From Halomonas sp. TD01 (GTDB taxonomy: Bacteria > Pseudomonadota > Gammaproteobacteria > Pseudomonadales > Halomonadaceae), in the NCBI RefSeq assembly GCF_923868895.1, contig NZ_OV350343.1, positions 4,078,566 to 4,142,565 of the forward strand: DNA of 64,000 nt, read 5' to 3'. Positions 37,731 to 47,730 of the stretch are shown here, one piece after another. Position numbers and translations under genes: made by a program. The notes under the pieces were generated by a model. That model did no database searches, was not told where the DNA came from, and saw only the letters and a program-made list of their open reading frames with translations. Within the stretch, counting starts at the first letter, position 1. Every line of letters starts with the position of its first letter.

Positions 37731-39188
37731 ATGGGGTTGACGCCCACCTTTGCACTTCAACTGCTGGCTGCCCTTGTGGCCGGTGGTTTTACGACACTTA
37801 CCGCTTCACCGTTTGAGTTATGGTGGCTGGGGCCCATCGCCATCGGCCTTCTTTATGTTGGCCTGCATACCTTAAGCCCTGTTCAAGCAGCGCTGAAAGG
37901 TTGGCTATACGGCGTAGCACTCTTCACCAGTGGTACTTCGTGGGTGTATGTATCCATTCATGATTACGGCTACACTGGCGTTCCCCTCGCCGTATTTCTG
38001 ACCGCATTGTTTGTGACCGTATTAGCGCTCTTTTTTGCAGGCACGTTTTGGCTTTATCGACGTTTTTGCAGCCCGCGTTGGGCGTTGGCTAGCTTTGCAG
38101 GCGCCTGGGTGCTGGGCGAAGTACTACGCACCTACCTGTTTACCGGCTTCCCATGGCTTCTGGTTGGTTCCAGCTATGTGGATTCACCGCTGGCCAACTG
38201 GGCGCCAGTCGGCGGCGTTTACCTGCTTTCCCTGCTGGTCGTGCTCACAGGCACCTTAGGCGCTGAGCTGCTGCGACGCCAATGGTGGGCAGCGCTGCCA
38301 TTAGCCGCTATTTGGCTCGTCCCTTTGGCCCTCCCAGCACTCTGGACCACGCCAGCGAGCGAGCCCACTCGCGTTGCGCTACTTCAGGGTAATCTGCCGC
38401 AACTATTAAAGTGGACCCCCGAAGGCCAGCGCGTAGCGGCAAATACGTATAGCGATTTAACCCGCCGCGTCGCAGATGATGCCGATCTTATTTTATGGCC
38501 TGAAACCGCCCTACCGATGATCGATAGCCAAGCTCGCCCAGTGTTAGAACGCGTACAAGCCAACTTACCGCCAAGCACCGCACTATTAACCGGTATTGTC
38601 CAACTCGACGAGAACAACCGTTATTTCAATAGCGTGATTGGTGTTGGCAACGTCGAGGGCAGCTATCAAAAAGAGCACCTAGTACCGTTTGGTGAGTACC
38701 TGCCGCTTGAAAGTGTGTTGCGGGGTGCCATCGACTTCTTTGACCTACCGATGTCGAGTTTTTCTAAAGGCGCCTCCGAACAAACGCCAATGCAGGCAGC
38801 CGGCGTGACAATTGGCAACGCCATTTGCTATGAGATTATCTACCCACAGCTGGTGGCACGCCGCGCAGCAGACAGCGACGTGATTGTGACGGTATCTAAT
38901 GACACCTGGTTTGGTGCTTCCATTGGCCCCCACCAACACTTGCAAATGGCCCGGCTGCGCGCACTGGAAAATGGCCGTTATGTCGTGCGTGCTACCAGCA
39001 ACGGCATCACCGCGATTATTAACCCCCGTGGCGAGCTGGTAGATAGCGCAGCGCAATTCGAAACCACCTATCTCACCGGCGAATTTTATGCCATGGAAGG
39101 AGCAACACCATTTACCCGCACTGGCAGTTGGCCTGCGTGGCTATTCGCTGGACTGCTACTGTTACCGGGTTTGATACGCAAGCGATAA
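37731..39188 (+). CDS. lnt: Apolipoprotein N-acyltransferase
   Basis: 485 residues. About six N-terminal membrane helices are followed by a periplasmic nitrilase-fold domain: the glutamate in DLILWPETALPM, the lysine in YQKEHLVPFGEYLPLE and the nucleophilic cysteine in IGNAICYEIIYPQLVARR, then a last helix. It adds the third acyl chain to lipoprotein N-termini in the inner membrane, feeding the Lol pathway (lolB is also in this window). Last gene of the miaB-lnt cluster. Confidence 0.96.
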   Translation: MGLTPTFALQLLAALVAGGFTTLTASPFELWWLGPIAIGLLYVGLHTLSPVQAALKGWLYGVALFTSGTSWVYVSIHDYGYTGVPLAVFLTALFVTVLALFFAGTFWLYRRFCSPRWALASFAGAWVLGEVLRTYLFTGFPWLLVGSSYVDSPLANWAPVGGVYLLSLLVVLTGTLGAELLRRQWWAALPLAAIWLVPLALPALWTTPASEPTRVALLQGNLPQLLKWTPEGQRVAANTYSDLTRRVADDADLILWPETALPMIDSQARPVLERVQANLPPSTALLTGIVQLDENNRYFNSVIGVGNVEGSYQKEHLVPFGEYLPLESVLRGAIDFFDLPMSSFSKGASEQTPMQAAGVTIGNAICYEIIYPQLVARRAADSDVIVTVSNDTWFGASIGPHQHLQMARLRALENGRYVVRATSNGITAIINPRGELVDSAAQFETTYLTGEFYAMEGATPFTRTGSWPAWLFAGLLLLPGLIRKR

Positions 39189-39230
39189 CTAAGAGAGGCT
39201 TGGCCAACGCTGCACGTGGCTAAGCAAGCG

Positions 39231-39275
39231 CCCCACCTCCCGCAATAAACACTGGTTTGCCAGCGGCAGGTGGGG
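39231..39275. repeat. GC-rich nested inverted repeat after lnt
   Basis: CCCCACCT (39231-39238) pairs with AGGTGGGG (39268-39275), and an inner CTGG-TTTG-CCAG can form inside. There is no U-run on either strand. It lies in the 223-bp convergent gap between lnt and the amidohydrolase gene; it may stabilise or end the lnt transcript. Confidence 0.45.
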
Positions 39276-39411
39276 AGAGTTACCGCTCAACTTGCTTGAA
39301 TATAAAATATTGCCCGGTAATTTTTTTGCTAACTTGTCAGCAAAAAGTAGCGCAGCGGACAGTCACTCTTTAACCATAATTTTCTAATGATTGGTCAAAC
39401 ATCTGATGTTT

Positions 39412-40893
39412 TTATAACTCATCTTTGTAAACACGACCGCCTTTCATAATCATGCGTAAATTGCGCTCTGGATCGTTCAGAAAATCAAGATCGCGGCTTG
39501 GATCACCATCAACGACTAATAGATCGGCCAGCGCTCCAGGCTCGATACGGCCAATGACACCTGAATAAGGGTTGCGTGGCCCCGAGAGCGACAATAAATC
39601 ACCGTTGTGGCTAGTCGCCATTGCCAATACTGTTAGCGGATCATAAAAGCGCGTCAACTTAGCCAAGTGCCGTAACTGGTTCGGAGTGTTTTTAGGGCTA
39701 AAGAGAATGTCAGTTCCCCAAGCGGTCTTAACGTCAAAACGCTGCGCCATTTCGTAGGCGCGAACGGTACCTTCAGCCACTTGGCGTTGAGACTCTCGGC
39801 GGGCAGCATCAGGATAAACGTTGGCATCTTCATCTTGTAGGAAAGGCTGAAGGCTCCACCATGCCCCCTCTCCTGCCATCATTCTTACCGACTCTTCATC
39901 CGCCAACTGGCCGTGCTCAATCGACTTAACACCTGCTCGCAGAGCGCGCTGGATACCACGAGGCGTATAGACATGCACCATCACATAGGTACCCCAGTCA
40001 CCAGCAGCCTCAACCGCTGCCCGAAGCTCTCGTTCCGTAAACTGGGTACTGTCTAATGGATCGTAAAGCGATGCCACACCACCGCCCGCCATCAGCTTGA
40101 TCTGAGAGGCACCTAACATCAGCTGCTCACGCGTGCGCCTGAGCACTTCAGCTTCACCATCCGCAATCACGGCAACACCCTGACGCTCTGCCTCACTTAG
40201 CGGCGTTGTGCTACCACGGGGTATGTCATGACGCATTCTGAAGTCGCCGTGACCCGAGGTTTGCGAAATCATCGCCCCGGCAGGAAACACCCGAGGGCCA
40301 TTAACAATACCTTCATCAATAGCACGCTTTAACGCAAACGACGGCCCACCCACATCCCTAACCGAGGTAACGCCACGCATTAAGGTTCGTTCTGCTTCTC
40401 TTGCTGCGACCAAATGCACATAGCCAATATCAGCGGTCATGGCTTCCATCTGGGAGATGGCCGCTAAGGTGGTATGCCAGTGGGCATCAATCAAGCCGGG
40501 CATCAATACACGACCGCCGCAATCAATGACATCAATACCTTCCACTTCACCACTGCCGTCTAGAATCGCATCAATACGGCCGTCCACCACCCTGATTGAT
40601 ACGCCATCACGCAGCGGGCCACCGCTTCCATCAAAAAGCTTTAAATTGGTTAATAGTAGCGGCCCATCGTGGGATTTTGGCTGCTGCCCAACAGCAAAAG
40701 GCACATGCAATCCTGCGAAAAGCGCCATCACCGCAGCCGTTCCCCCAATCATTTGGCGCCGGGTTATTTCTGCCATCACACGTTCATGGAAACGCTGCAG
40801 CAATGGTGAACCACAACAGCAAGCTCCATGGCTGTGTTGAGTGTGGGTCTCAGGAAGAGCCGGCGACAATGAAAAGCGTGCAGTTGGCTGCAT
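39412..40893 (-). CDS. Metal-dependent amidohydrolase with Cys-rich and Tat-like N-terminus
   Basis: 493 residues if begun at ATG 40893 (a TTG 11 codons upstream is also open). The amidohydrolase fold has IDAHWHTTL as the HxH metal pair, GVTSVRDVGGP, the lysine region ASQIKLMAGGGVAS, YVMVHVYTPRGIQRAL and KSIEHGQL for further histidines, TAWGTDILFSP for the aspartate, and GALADLLVVDGDPSRD near the end. This resembles imidazolonepropionase-like/prolidase-like amidohydrolases; substrate unknown. The N-terminus is odd: a HGACCCGSPL cysteine cluster and then ITRRQMIGGTAAVMALFAGL, a Tat-like RR motif but about 50 residues in, so export is uncertain. Confidence 0.82.
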   Translation of the reverse strand: MQPTARFSLSPALPETHTQHSHGACCCGSPLLQRFHERVMAEITRRQMIGGTAAVMALFAGLHVPFAVGQQPKSHDGPLLLTNLKLFDGSGGPLRDGVSIRVVDGRIDAILDGSGEVEGIDVIDCGGRVLMPGLIDAHWHTTLAAISQMEAMTADIGYVHLVAAREAERTLMRGVTSVRDVGGPSFALKRAIDEGIVNGPRVFPAGAMISQTSGHGDFRMRHDIPRGSTTPLSEAERQGVAVIADGEAEVLRRTREQLMLGASQIKLMAGGGVASLYDPLDSTQFTERELRAAVEAAGDWGTYVMVHVYTPRGIQRALRAGVKSIEHGQLADEESVRMMAGEGAWWSLQPFLQDEDANVYPDAARRESQRQVAEGTVRAYEMAQRFDVKTAWGTDILFSPKNTPNQLRHLAKLTRFYDPLTVLAMATSHNGDLLSLSGPRNPYSGVIGRIEPGALADLLVVDGDPSRDLDFLNDPERNLRMIMKGGRVYKDEL

Positions 40894-41032
40894 GAGTAGC
40901 GTCTCGGTTAGTAGTTTTAGCGTCAAACTGCGCGGCCTTAGTCCAAGTTTAGCCGCGCCACTATTGGAGAAATAGACTAATTAACAGCTTGTTTAACCAT
41001 CCCAGCATGACTCGCTGATCATTAGATGGTTA

Positions 41033-42712
41033 TTACGACGCGGGAAGCTCACCTAACACCTCAGGTATCGTCATTTTCACATAGCGCCCAGGAGCGCTTT
41101 CAATGACGTTTAGCTCACCTTCTCCAGGCTGACGCGCGGATACCATTTTTTCAGGATCTGGATCTGCATAGCCGTTCTCCGTTACCCATGCCTGCCAATG
41201 CGGCCACCAAGAACCTTCATTAAAGGTCGACCCTTCTTGCCAAGCATCATGCGTTTCGGGCAGCGCATCGTTGGTCCAGTAACCATACTTATTCTTATGG
41301 GGTGGGTTCACAATGCCTGCGATATGGCCAGAGCCACCCAACACAAACGTCACCGGCCCTTTGGGCAGCAGCGCGCCATAATATGTACTGTTCCATTTAG
41401 CGATATGATCTTCTTTCGTCGATACGAAATAGCACGGGGCAGATATTTTACGAAGGTCAATCTTCACCTCGTCCAACTCAATGCCACCCGGCTCTACCAA
41501 GCGGTTTTCCAGGTACATATGGCGCAGGTACCAAGCATGCGTGCCCGCAGGCAGGTTCGTGCCATCGGTATTCCAATACAGTAAGTCAAACGCTGCGGGA
41601 ATTTCACCTTTCAGATAATTATTAATATAGAACGACCAGAAAAGATCATTCTCACGCAATAAATTAAAGGTGTAAGCCATTGAGCGGCCATCTAAATACC
41701 CCTTCATTTCTAGCGTGTTTTCAATCCCCTCGACCACGCGTTCGTTAAGGAATACGCCAATATCACCGGGGTCGCGGAAATCTTGCAGCGTCGCCATGTA
41801 GGTAACAGACTTCACCTTGCGACCACGCCGCGTGCTTGTCAGATAAGCGACCGTTGAAGCGGTTAGTGTGCCGCCTACACAGTAGCTCAACAGGTTTACT
41901 GACTTCTCGCCACAGGCTTGCTCAATTGCCTCCATCGCGCTGATGGGGCCCATTTGCATGTAATCAGCCCACGTAATGTCGCGCTGCTCTGGGCCAGGAT
42001 TACGCCAGGAAATCAAGAATACGGTATGCCCCTGGTCTACCATCCATTTAACTAGCGAATTGTCTTCCCTTCCTCCATAGAGAACGTATCCAGAATTCGC
42101 CAGGTCTTCTCGTAGGCGCGTCAAACCATCCACCAAGTTCTGCCCGCGGGTCTCTAGCGTGCAGCGCATGACTTCGGGATTAGTCGATACGAAGTTAGTC
42201 GGCGACATAGCGCTTACCAACTGCCGAGCATAAAACGCCAAGTTGCGCTTTTGTGTCGGGTCTAAGTCATCCAGTGACTCAATGAGTTCCTCTACCATCT
42301 GCGAAAACAACAGATACTGCTGCATAATCGCCAAGTAGTAAGGCTCTTGTGTCCAGGCTTCGTCTTTAAAGCGACGATCGCCTTTCGCAGGCGTCACCAA
42401 TGGCGTTACCTGCTCGCCAGACATAGCGCGCACACCCTGTTGCCAAAGCAGCCACTGATCTTGTAGCAATCGCGACTGAGTTTGCCACAGCAGGTTAGGG
42501 TTACTCATCAGCGATTGCGCGGCGGCTTCGAAGCTTTCTCGCATATCACTTTGAACGGAGTCAGCAGCTTCACTAGGAACCATCCGTGACAGCAAATCCT
42601 CAAGCAGGCCTTTATACTGTTCACCAACATCGCTTAGCTGCACTTTCCATGCTTCAAGCTCTTCTTGAGAAACACCTTGAGACGGCATTTTCCACCCTGA
42701 CAGCATACTCAC
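41033..42712 (-). CDS. phaC: Class I poly(3-hydroxyalkanoate) synthase
   Basis: 559 residues. An N-terminal helical region to about residue 180 is followed by an alpha/beta-hydrolase core with the lipase-like box SYCVGGTLTA (nucleophilic cysteine), the aspartate in STKEDHIAKWNSTY and the histidine in VLGGSGHIAGIVNPP. TYMATLQDFRDPGDIGVF and WNTDGTNLPAGTHAWYLRHMYLEN are class I markers. It polymerises hydroxyacyl-CoA into storage granules. It lies downstream of a phasin gene, separated by a hairpin. Typical of halomonads. Confidence 0.96.
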   Translation of the reverse strand: MSMLSGWKMPSQGVSQEELEAWKVQLSDVGEQYKGLLEDLLSRMVPSEAADSVQSDMRESFEAAAQSLMSNPNLLWQTQSRLLQDQWLLWQQGVRAMSGEQVTPLVTPAKGDRRFKDEAWTQEPYYLAIMQQYLLFSQMVEELIESLDDLDPTQKRNLAFYARQLVSAMSPTNFVSTNPEVMRCTLETRGQNLVDGLTRLREDLANSGYVLYGGREDNSLVKWMVDQGHTVFLISWRNPGPEQRDITWADYMQMGPISAMEAIEQACGEKSVNLLSYCVGGTLTASTVAYLTSTRRGRKVKSVTYMATLQDFRDPGDIGVFLNERVVEGIENTLEMKGYLDGRSMAYTFNLLRENDLFWSFYINNYLKGEIPAAFDLLYWNTDGTNLPAGTHAWYLRHMYLENRLVEPGGIELDEVKIDLRKISAPCYFVSTKEDHIAKWNSTYYGALLPKGPVTFVLGGSGHIAGIVNPPHKNKYGYWTNDALPETHDAWQEGSTFNEGSWWPHWQAWVTENGYADPDPEKMVSARQPGEGELNVIESAPGRYVKMTIPEVLGELPAS

Positions 42713-42762
42713 TCTCCCTCACCTGCTTGGCATTATCTGCCCAGGCACATCATCCAAAAGAA

Positions 42763-42785
42763 CGCGGCGCCTTCAAGGCGCCGCG
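42763..42785 (-). terminator. Terminator-like hairpin between phasin gene and phaC
   Basis: CGCGGCGCC / GGCGCCGCG, 9-bp stem and 5-nt loop, followed on the minus strand by TTCTTTT. Likely partial termination, keeping phasin above synthase. Confidence 0.7.
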
Positions 42786-42798
42786 AACATAGTTGCGT

Positions 42799-43209
42799 TT
42801 AGCTTTTACGTGAAGACTGGCTAGTCGCTTTCGCAGGCTGTTCACTTTTCGTGGCAGAGGTGGCTTGCTCGCCCATCTTCTGACCAGCTTCGCTGAACAG
42901 CTTTTCCATTTCGGATTTGAACTGCAAACTCATCTCACCCATGACGCGAGCATCTTCCTGCATCTGCTGAGAAAGCTCGTTCATCATTTCGGCTTGTTTG
43001 GTGCTAAAATCACGCAGGCTTTCTGCATCATTAATTTCTGTCGCGCTGCGGATGCGCTCAGTGCCCATCTGGCTGTAGCGTTTCATCGCTTCCAGCTGAT
43101 ACTGAGTCATTTTTTCCATGTTGTTGAGCATTAGCGAGTTCATTTTACGCATTGGCTCAAACATTTGGCGAGTTTGGGTACTAAAGGCGTCCATCATTTT
43201 ATCTTGCAT
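42799..43209 (-). CDS. phaP: Phasin family protein
   Basis: 136 residues from ATG 43209, chosen for AGGAG 8 nt upstream; the longer frame to 43350 has none. An all-helical, methionine- and glutamine-rich amphipathic sequence: FEPMRKMNSLMLNNMEKMTQYQLEAMKRYSQMGTERIR, then FSTKQAEMMNELSQQMQEDARVMGEM. The tail is basic/serine-rich (AKATSQSSRKS). It matches phasin_2-type proteins that coat PHA granules. The position before phaC on the same strand supports the role. Confidence 0.88.
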   Translation of the reverse strand: MQDKMMDAFSTQTRQMFEPMRKMNSLMLNNMEKMTQYQLEAMKRYSQMGTERIRSATEINDAESLRDFSTKQAEMMNELSQQMQEDARVMGEMSLQFKSEMEKLFSEAGQKMGEQATSATKSEQPAKATSQSSRKS

Positions 43210-43364
43210 AGTGTCTGCTCCTGTCTCTCGTTCCTTGGCATGAGCCTGGAGTGGCTCATCACATGGCAAAATTGCTGCACTGCAAAAAGAGTAAACGCTG
43301 CAATGCTGCTTTGCAACATCCTTAGCAGCACGCTCAACAACGCTACACATTTCACATTACATTT

Positions 43365-43781
43365 CTACCCTTTAGCGCGAGAACGCGAAGAAGCTGTCGC
43401 TTTCGCTTTGGAGCTTCTCGCACTTGATGCGCTTTTACCTGATGCTGCTGGCTTTGGTTTAGCTGCTTCTTGGGACTCGTCTTGGCTCGTGTCGCTATCC
43501 TGTTCAGCACTGCCGCCTGAGGTTCCCGCTTTGCGCAACATATCCAACATCATCTGTTGATACGTGCCGAAATTAGCCAGCCCTTGCGAGACTCCCTGCT
43601 GCATCATTGGCTGCTGCAGAAAAGGTCGCATTAGATTCATGGGGTCATAGCCATCCACCCCAGATTCCATTTGCCGCTGAATGTTTTCCAGCAGGTTTTG
43701 CTGAAACGCCTCAACATCCGGCAGCCCTAGCGATTGGCGAAACTCATCCGGTGTCAAGTCAAATTCAACGTTGATTTTCAT
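43365..43781 (-). CDS. DUF6489-like protein next to PHA genes
   Basis: 138 residues from ATG 43781, which has AAGGAG 6-7 nt upstream. An N-terminal domain MKINVEFDLTPDEFRQSLGLPDVEAFQQ is followed by a helical QRQMESGVDGYDPMNLMRPF segment, and then a Lys/Ala/Ser-rich low-complexity tail like the PhaF/histone-like tails. I recall this N-terminus from DUF6489-type proteins in PHA loci. It is possibly a granule- or nucleoid-associated protein; function not established. It heads the group DUF6489-phaP-phaC. Confidence 0.65.
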   Translation of the reverse strand: MKINVEFDLTPDEFRQSLGLPDVEAFQQNLLENIQRQMESGVDGYDPMNLMRPFLQQPMMQQGVSQGLANFGTYQQMMLDMLRKAGTSGGSAEQDSDTSQDESQEAAKPKPAASGKSASSARSSKAKATASSRSRAKG

Positions 43782-43841
43782 AGGCGACTCCTTAACCATC
43801 TTCCTAGAGTGTAGCAGCGTTACGCCAAGCGCACCGTGCTG

Positions 43842-44933
43842 TTATTGTTGTTCTAAACGCGGCGTATCAACGCTAACATCGCCATTCTGTCCACGGTGAC
43901 GTAGCCAATGGTCTAGCAGCGTTATTGCCATCATCGCCTCGGCGATAGGCGTCGCGCGAATACCGACACAGGGATCGTGGCGGCCTTTCGTTATCACCTC
44001 AACTGGCTGGCCATGTACATCAATTGAGCGCCCGGGCGTGGTAATACTTGACGTTGGCTTCAACGCTAAGCGGGCAACGATTGGCTGTCCACTGGAAATC
44101 CCTCCCAGCACACCCCCCGCGTGATTAGACAGAAACCCTTCAGGTGTCATCTCGTCACGATGTTCGCTACCACGCTGGGCAATACAGCCAAATCCAGCGC
44201 CTATCTCTATTCCTTTTACCGCATTGATGCTCATTAAGCCATGCGCCAGATCAGCATCTAAGCGGTCGAATACCGGTTCGCCTAACCCGACTGGCACACC
44301 GTCGGCAATCACAGTGATTTCAGCACCCACGGAGTCTTGGTCCCGACGCAACTGATCCATGTAAGTTTCAAGTTCAGCCACTTTGTCCGGGTCGGGGCAG
44401 AAAAAAGCGTTTTCGCCCACCGCATCCCAGGTTTTGAATTCGATGTTGATGGGGCCCAACTGGCTCATATAACCGCGAATCTGAATCCCTTGCGCAGCCA
44501 ATACCTTCTTGGCGATAGCGCCAGCGGCAACACGCATCGCGGTTTCCCGCGCGCTAGAACGACCGCCGCCCCGATAGTCGCGGTGGCCATACTTGTGGTG
44601 GTAAGTGTAATCAGCGTGGGCGGGACGGAATTGATCTTTGATTTTAGAGTAGTCGTTGGAGCGCTGATCAGTGTTCTCAATCAACAGACCAATCGACGTA
44701 CCCGTGGTTTTGCCCTCAAACACGCCAGAAAGAATCCGCACCTGATCCGGCTCTTTACGCTGGGTGGTATGCCGAGAGCTACCTGGGCGACGGCGATCTA
44801 GATCGTGCTGCAAATCTTCTTCACTGATCGGTATGCCAGGTGGGCAGCCGTCAACAATCGCGCCTAAAGCAGGGCCGTGGCTTTCACCAAACGTGGTAAC
44901 GGTAAATAGCTTGCCAAAGGTATTGCCAGACAT
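43842..44933 (-). CDS. aroC: Chorismate synthase
   Basis: 363 residues from ATG 44933 (GAGG 10 nt upstream); the longer frame to 44966 would overlap prm[34 protein letters not shown] opens the enzyme. [68 protein letters not shown] and [19 protein letters not shown] are signatures. It is the FMN-dependent last step of the shikimate pathway. It starts 14 bp after prmB, the usual prmB-aroC pair. Confidence 0.97.
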   Translation of the reverse strand: MSGNTFGKLFTVTTFGESHGPALGAIVDGCPPGIPISEEDLQHDLDRRRPGSSRHTTQRKEPDQVRILSGVFEGKTTGTSIGLLIENTDQRSNDYSKIKDQFRPAHADYTYHHKYGHRDYRGGGRSSARETAMRVAAGAIAKKVLAAQGIQIRGYMSQLGPINIEFKTWDAVGENAFFCPDPDKVAELETYMDQLRRDQDSVGAEITVIADGVPVGLGEPVFDRLDADLAHGLMSINAVKGIEIGAGFGCIAQRGSEHRDEMTPEGFLSNHAGGVLGGISSGQPIVARLALKPTSSITTPGRSIDVHGQPVEVITKGRHDPCVGIRATPIAEAMMAITLLDHWLRHRGQNGDVSVDTPRLEQQ

Positions 44934-44946
44934 GGGCGTTAGTTCC

Positions 44947-45933
44947 TCACGCAAAAGACGCCGCATGGGCGTCGAGTTCAGCGGCGCTCAAGGCAAAAAC
45001 GCCCTGGCCGCCACGCTCGAATTCAAGCCAGATAAAAGGTACTTCTGGGAAAGCAGCCTCCACATGGCGATCGGAATTGCCAACTTCAACAATCAGCCAG
45101 CCCTCGTCGGTTAAGTGCTGCCGTGCTTCGCGCAGTATGCACCGCACTATATCCAAGCCATCGCTTCCAGCGCCTAACGCCAGGGCAGGCTCGTGGCGGA
45201 ACTCGGCGGGCATGGTGGCCAAGTCGCGCGCATCGACGTAGGGAGGATTAGATACGACCAGATCAAAACGCTGGCCTTCCAGGCCATCAAACACGTCGGA
45301 CTCAACGGCGCGCACGCGATCTCCGACGTCGTGACGAGTGATGTTTTGACGAACCACCGCTAATGCATCTTGGCTAATATCCGCCAACGCCACCTCACTG
45401 GTAGGCAATACTAACGCCGTAGCAATGCCGATACAGCCAGAACCGGTACACAAATCCAGCACTCGGGCAGGCGGCTCTTCCGGAAACCATGCTGCAAAGC
45501 CGTCTTCAATCAGCTCGGCAATCGGCGAACGCGGAATTAATACGCGCTCGTCAACGCTGAACGGGAAGCCCGCAAAAAAAGCTTCGCCCAGCAGATAAGG
45601 CAGCGGGCGGCGGGTGGTCACCCGCTCTCGCGCCAAGCGAATGATGCGCTCGCGCTCTATCGGCAGCAGGCGTGCATCCAGCACAGCAGGGTCGACGTTC
45701 CACGGTAGGTGCAGTGCGCCTAAGCAAAGCGCAACGGCTTCGTCCCAGGGCGATTCAGTGCCATGCCCATAGTGCAGCCCCGCCAGATAAAACTCGCTGG
45801 ACACCCAGCGTAAATAATCGCGCAGTGTAAAAAGCTCGCTCACCAGTGCCGACTCCGGCAACGAAAGCATTGAGGGGGAGGTCTCATCATTGAGGTGCGT
45901 GGTCACAGCGGCTCCAGGCGTATAAAGGTTCAT
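44947..45933 (-). CDS. prmB: 50S ribosomal protein L3 N5-glutamine methyltransferase
   Basis: 328 residues as drawn; the start is not fixed by a clear Shine-Dalgarno, and ATG at the internal MLSLPES is possible. [50 protein letters not shown], the SAM site [17 protein letters not shown] and catalytic NPPY ([25 protein letters not shown]) match PrmB rather than PrmC. It methylates ribosomal protein L3. A second member of this enzyme family, prmC, is at 18 kb. Confidence 0.94.
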   Translation of the reverse strand: MNLYTPGAAVTTHLNDETSPSMLSLPESALVSELFTLRDYLRWVSSEFYLAGLHYGHGTESPWDEAVALCLGALHLPWNVDPAVLDARLLPIERERIIRLARERVTTRRPLPYLLGEAFFAGFPFSVDERVLIPRSPIAELIEDGFAAWFPEEPPARVLDLCTGSGCIGIATALVLPTSEVALADISQDALAVVRQNITRHDVGDRVRAVESDVFDGLEGQRFDLVVSNPPYVDARDLATMPAEFRHEPALALGAGSDGLDIVRCILREARQHLTDEGWLIVEVGNSDRHVEAAFPEVPFIWLEFERGGQGVFALSAAELDAHAASFA

Positions 45934-46061
45934 AAGAGGATTGTACCTTTGACGCCGCTCGCTTCACAGCTTGCGGTTCACAGTGGCGACAGGCTCGCTA
46001 TACTGTGCGCTTCTCAATTATGCTTATTTGTTAACACTTCATTTCTCTATTTGAGCCGACC

Positions 46062-46628
46062 ATGACGCGACACCTGCCCAACGACGACGATATCAGTGCC
46101 TTTCGCCAAGCGCTGCAGGCAGCAGGCGTGCGCCGTATTGCCAGCAATCAAGCAGACCCCGGCAAACTTAAGCGCAACGACGAGGCTGCCCAGCAGGCAC
46201 GTCGACAAGCTGCAGTAGAGAGCAACACGCTGCAAACCAGCGGGCGCACATCCGACGGCCGCGTAGAGGCGGTACGCCCTTCAGAGTATCTGGAGTTTAG
46301 CGTGCCCGACCTGCCCTGGCGCACCTTTAGCCAGCTAAAGCGCGGCCAAACCGCCTGGCAGGCTGGGCTGGATTTACACGGCTATACCCTAGAAGAAGCC
46401 AGAATTGAGCTTGAAAGCTTTCTACGCGACGCCGCCGCACAAGGCATGCGCTGCGTTCTGGTAGTGCACGGCAAGGCCTGGGGCACCACCTCAGATTTTC
46501 CGGTACTTAAAAGCCATACCAATGCGTGGTTAAGAGAGTGGCCCGGCGTCTTGGCGTTCTGTTCCGCCACCGATATCGATGGTGGAACAGGCGCGGTGTA
46601 TATTCTGCTGCGCAAACGCGGGCAATAG
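46062..46628 (+). CDS. Smr domain protein (SmrA/YdaL-like)
   Basis: 188 residues. An N-terminal DUF-like region (DISAFRQALQAAGVRRI) is followed by a C-terminal Smr domain with LDLHGYTLEEARIELESFL, VLVVHGKAWGT (usually HGKG) and DGGTGAVYILLRK. Stand-alone Smr proteins of this type have nicking or RNA endonuclease activity; the target here is unknown. Divergent from prmB. Confidence 0.88.
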   Translation: MTRHLPNDDDISAFRQALQAAGVRRIASNQADPGKLKRNDEAAQQARRQAAVESNTLQTSGRTSDGRVEAVRPSEYLEFSVPDLPWRTFSQLKRGQTAWQAGLDLHGYTLEEARIELESFLRDAAAQGMRCVLVVHGKAWGTTSDFPVLKSHTNAWLREWPGVLAFCSATDIDGGTGAVYILLRKRGQ

Positions 46629-46658
46629 GTGACTATTTCACTACGTTTACTCAGTGGT

Positions 46659-47696
46659 TTACTCGGTGGCATCCGAGGCAATGCCTGGCATTCGGCGCTC
46701 CAGCGCTTCATCTGCAAGATGCCGCCCCAGACGAATTAATTCGTTGGCCCGGTGAAACTCGTAAGTACTGCAAACAGTTTTGGGAATTTCGATCAATACA
46801 TCCGGCGGATAGCCTGCGATTTTATACTTCGCGAGTGCCGCCTGGGTGATATCAAACGACTCTAGAATCATATCGAGCTTGCCCCACTCGCGCTTGCCGC
46901 GTAGGTCAACCGTCTCGTCAAGGTCACCCTCTTCGCCATTGCTGCCCCCCAACCCATCCCACAACCGTCGTGTGGTGGCGCGCACATCGTCCATCCAACC
47001 GCCAATATTGGCATCACGGTCGCGTTCTAACGCGGTGCGACTGTCATCGATATCTGCGCTGGGTAACAGCTCTTCTAAGGTTATGGGTTGTGGGCTGTGC
47101 GCCGTCACGTTAACCGCCACTACAAAATCCGCTTCGTGGGCGGCCAATATTGGCATCATCGGCAGCGGGTTCAGCAAACCACCATCAACGAGCACCTGGC
47201 CACCGACATGTACCGGCGTAATCACGCCGGGGACTGCAATAGAAGCACGGATCGCCTGGAGCAACGGGCCATTTTGAAACCATACCTCACGCTGGCGAAT
47301 CAGATCCGTCGCAACGGTCGTTACGGGAATTGGCAGGTCTTCGATTAGCCTATCGCCGACCAGCTCTTCTAGTTTGCTCATGACTTTATTCGCTCGCATG
47401 GCGCCCATTGGGCTCCAGGTCACATCGACCAGTTTGAGCACATCAAAATAATCCAGGTGACAAACCCACTCCCGGTACTCGGGTAGCTTTCCAGCGGCAT
47501 AAATACCAGCAATTAGCGCCCCCATGGAACAACCAGCAATAGAGATTATCTCGAAGCCGCGCGCCTCCAACGCTTCAATAACACCGATGTGGGCATAGCC
47601 TCTGGCACCACCGCTGCCCAACACCAGCGCGACTTTATTACCTTTTAAGCTGCTGCTTGCCACGGGCTTTTCCGTAGCATGCGGTACTTTCTTCAT
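46659..47696 (-). CDS. Patatin-like phospholipase (RssA/NTE family)
   Basis: 345 residues. The patatin domain starts VALVLGSGGARGYAHIGVIEALEARGFEI (oxyanion GGARG). The nucleophile is in IAGCSMGALIAGIYA (GxSxG) and the dyad aspartate in VDGGLLNPLP (DGG). Resembles E. coli RssA (301 aa) with a longer C-terminus. No signal peptide, so probably a cytosolic or membrane-associated serine lipid hydrolase. Confidence 0.9.
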   Translation of the reverse strand: MKKVPHATEKPVASSSLKGNKVALVLGSGGARGYAHIGVIEALEARGFEIISIAGCSMGALIAGIYAAGKLPEYREWVCHLDYFDVLKLVDVTWSPMGAMRANKVMSKLEELVGDRLIEDLPIPVTTVATDLIRQREVWFQNGPLLQAIRASIAVPGVITPVHVGGQVLVDGGLLNPLPMMPILAAHEADFVVAVNVTAHSPQPITLEELLPSADIDDSRTALERDRDANIGGWMDDVRATTRRLWDGLGGSNGEEGDLDETVDLRGKREWGKLDMILESFDITQAALAKYKIAGYPPDVLIEIPKTVCSTYEFHRANELIRLGRHLADEALERRMPGIASDATE

Positions 47697-47730
47697 CGTT
47701 ATCGTCCTAACGCTGGTTATCAGATACCCG

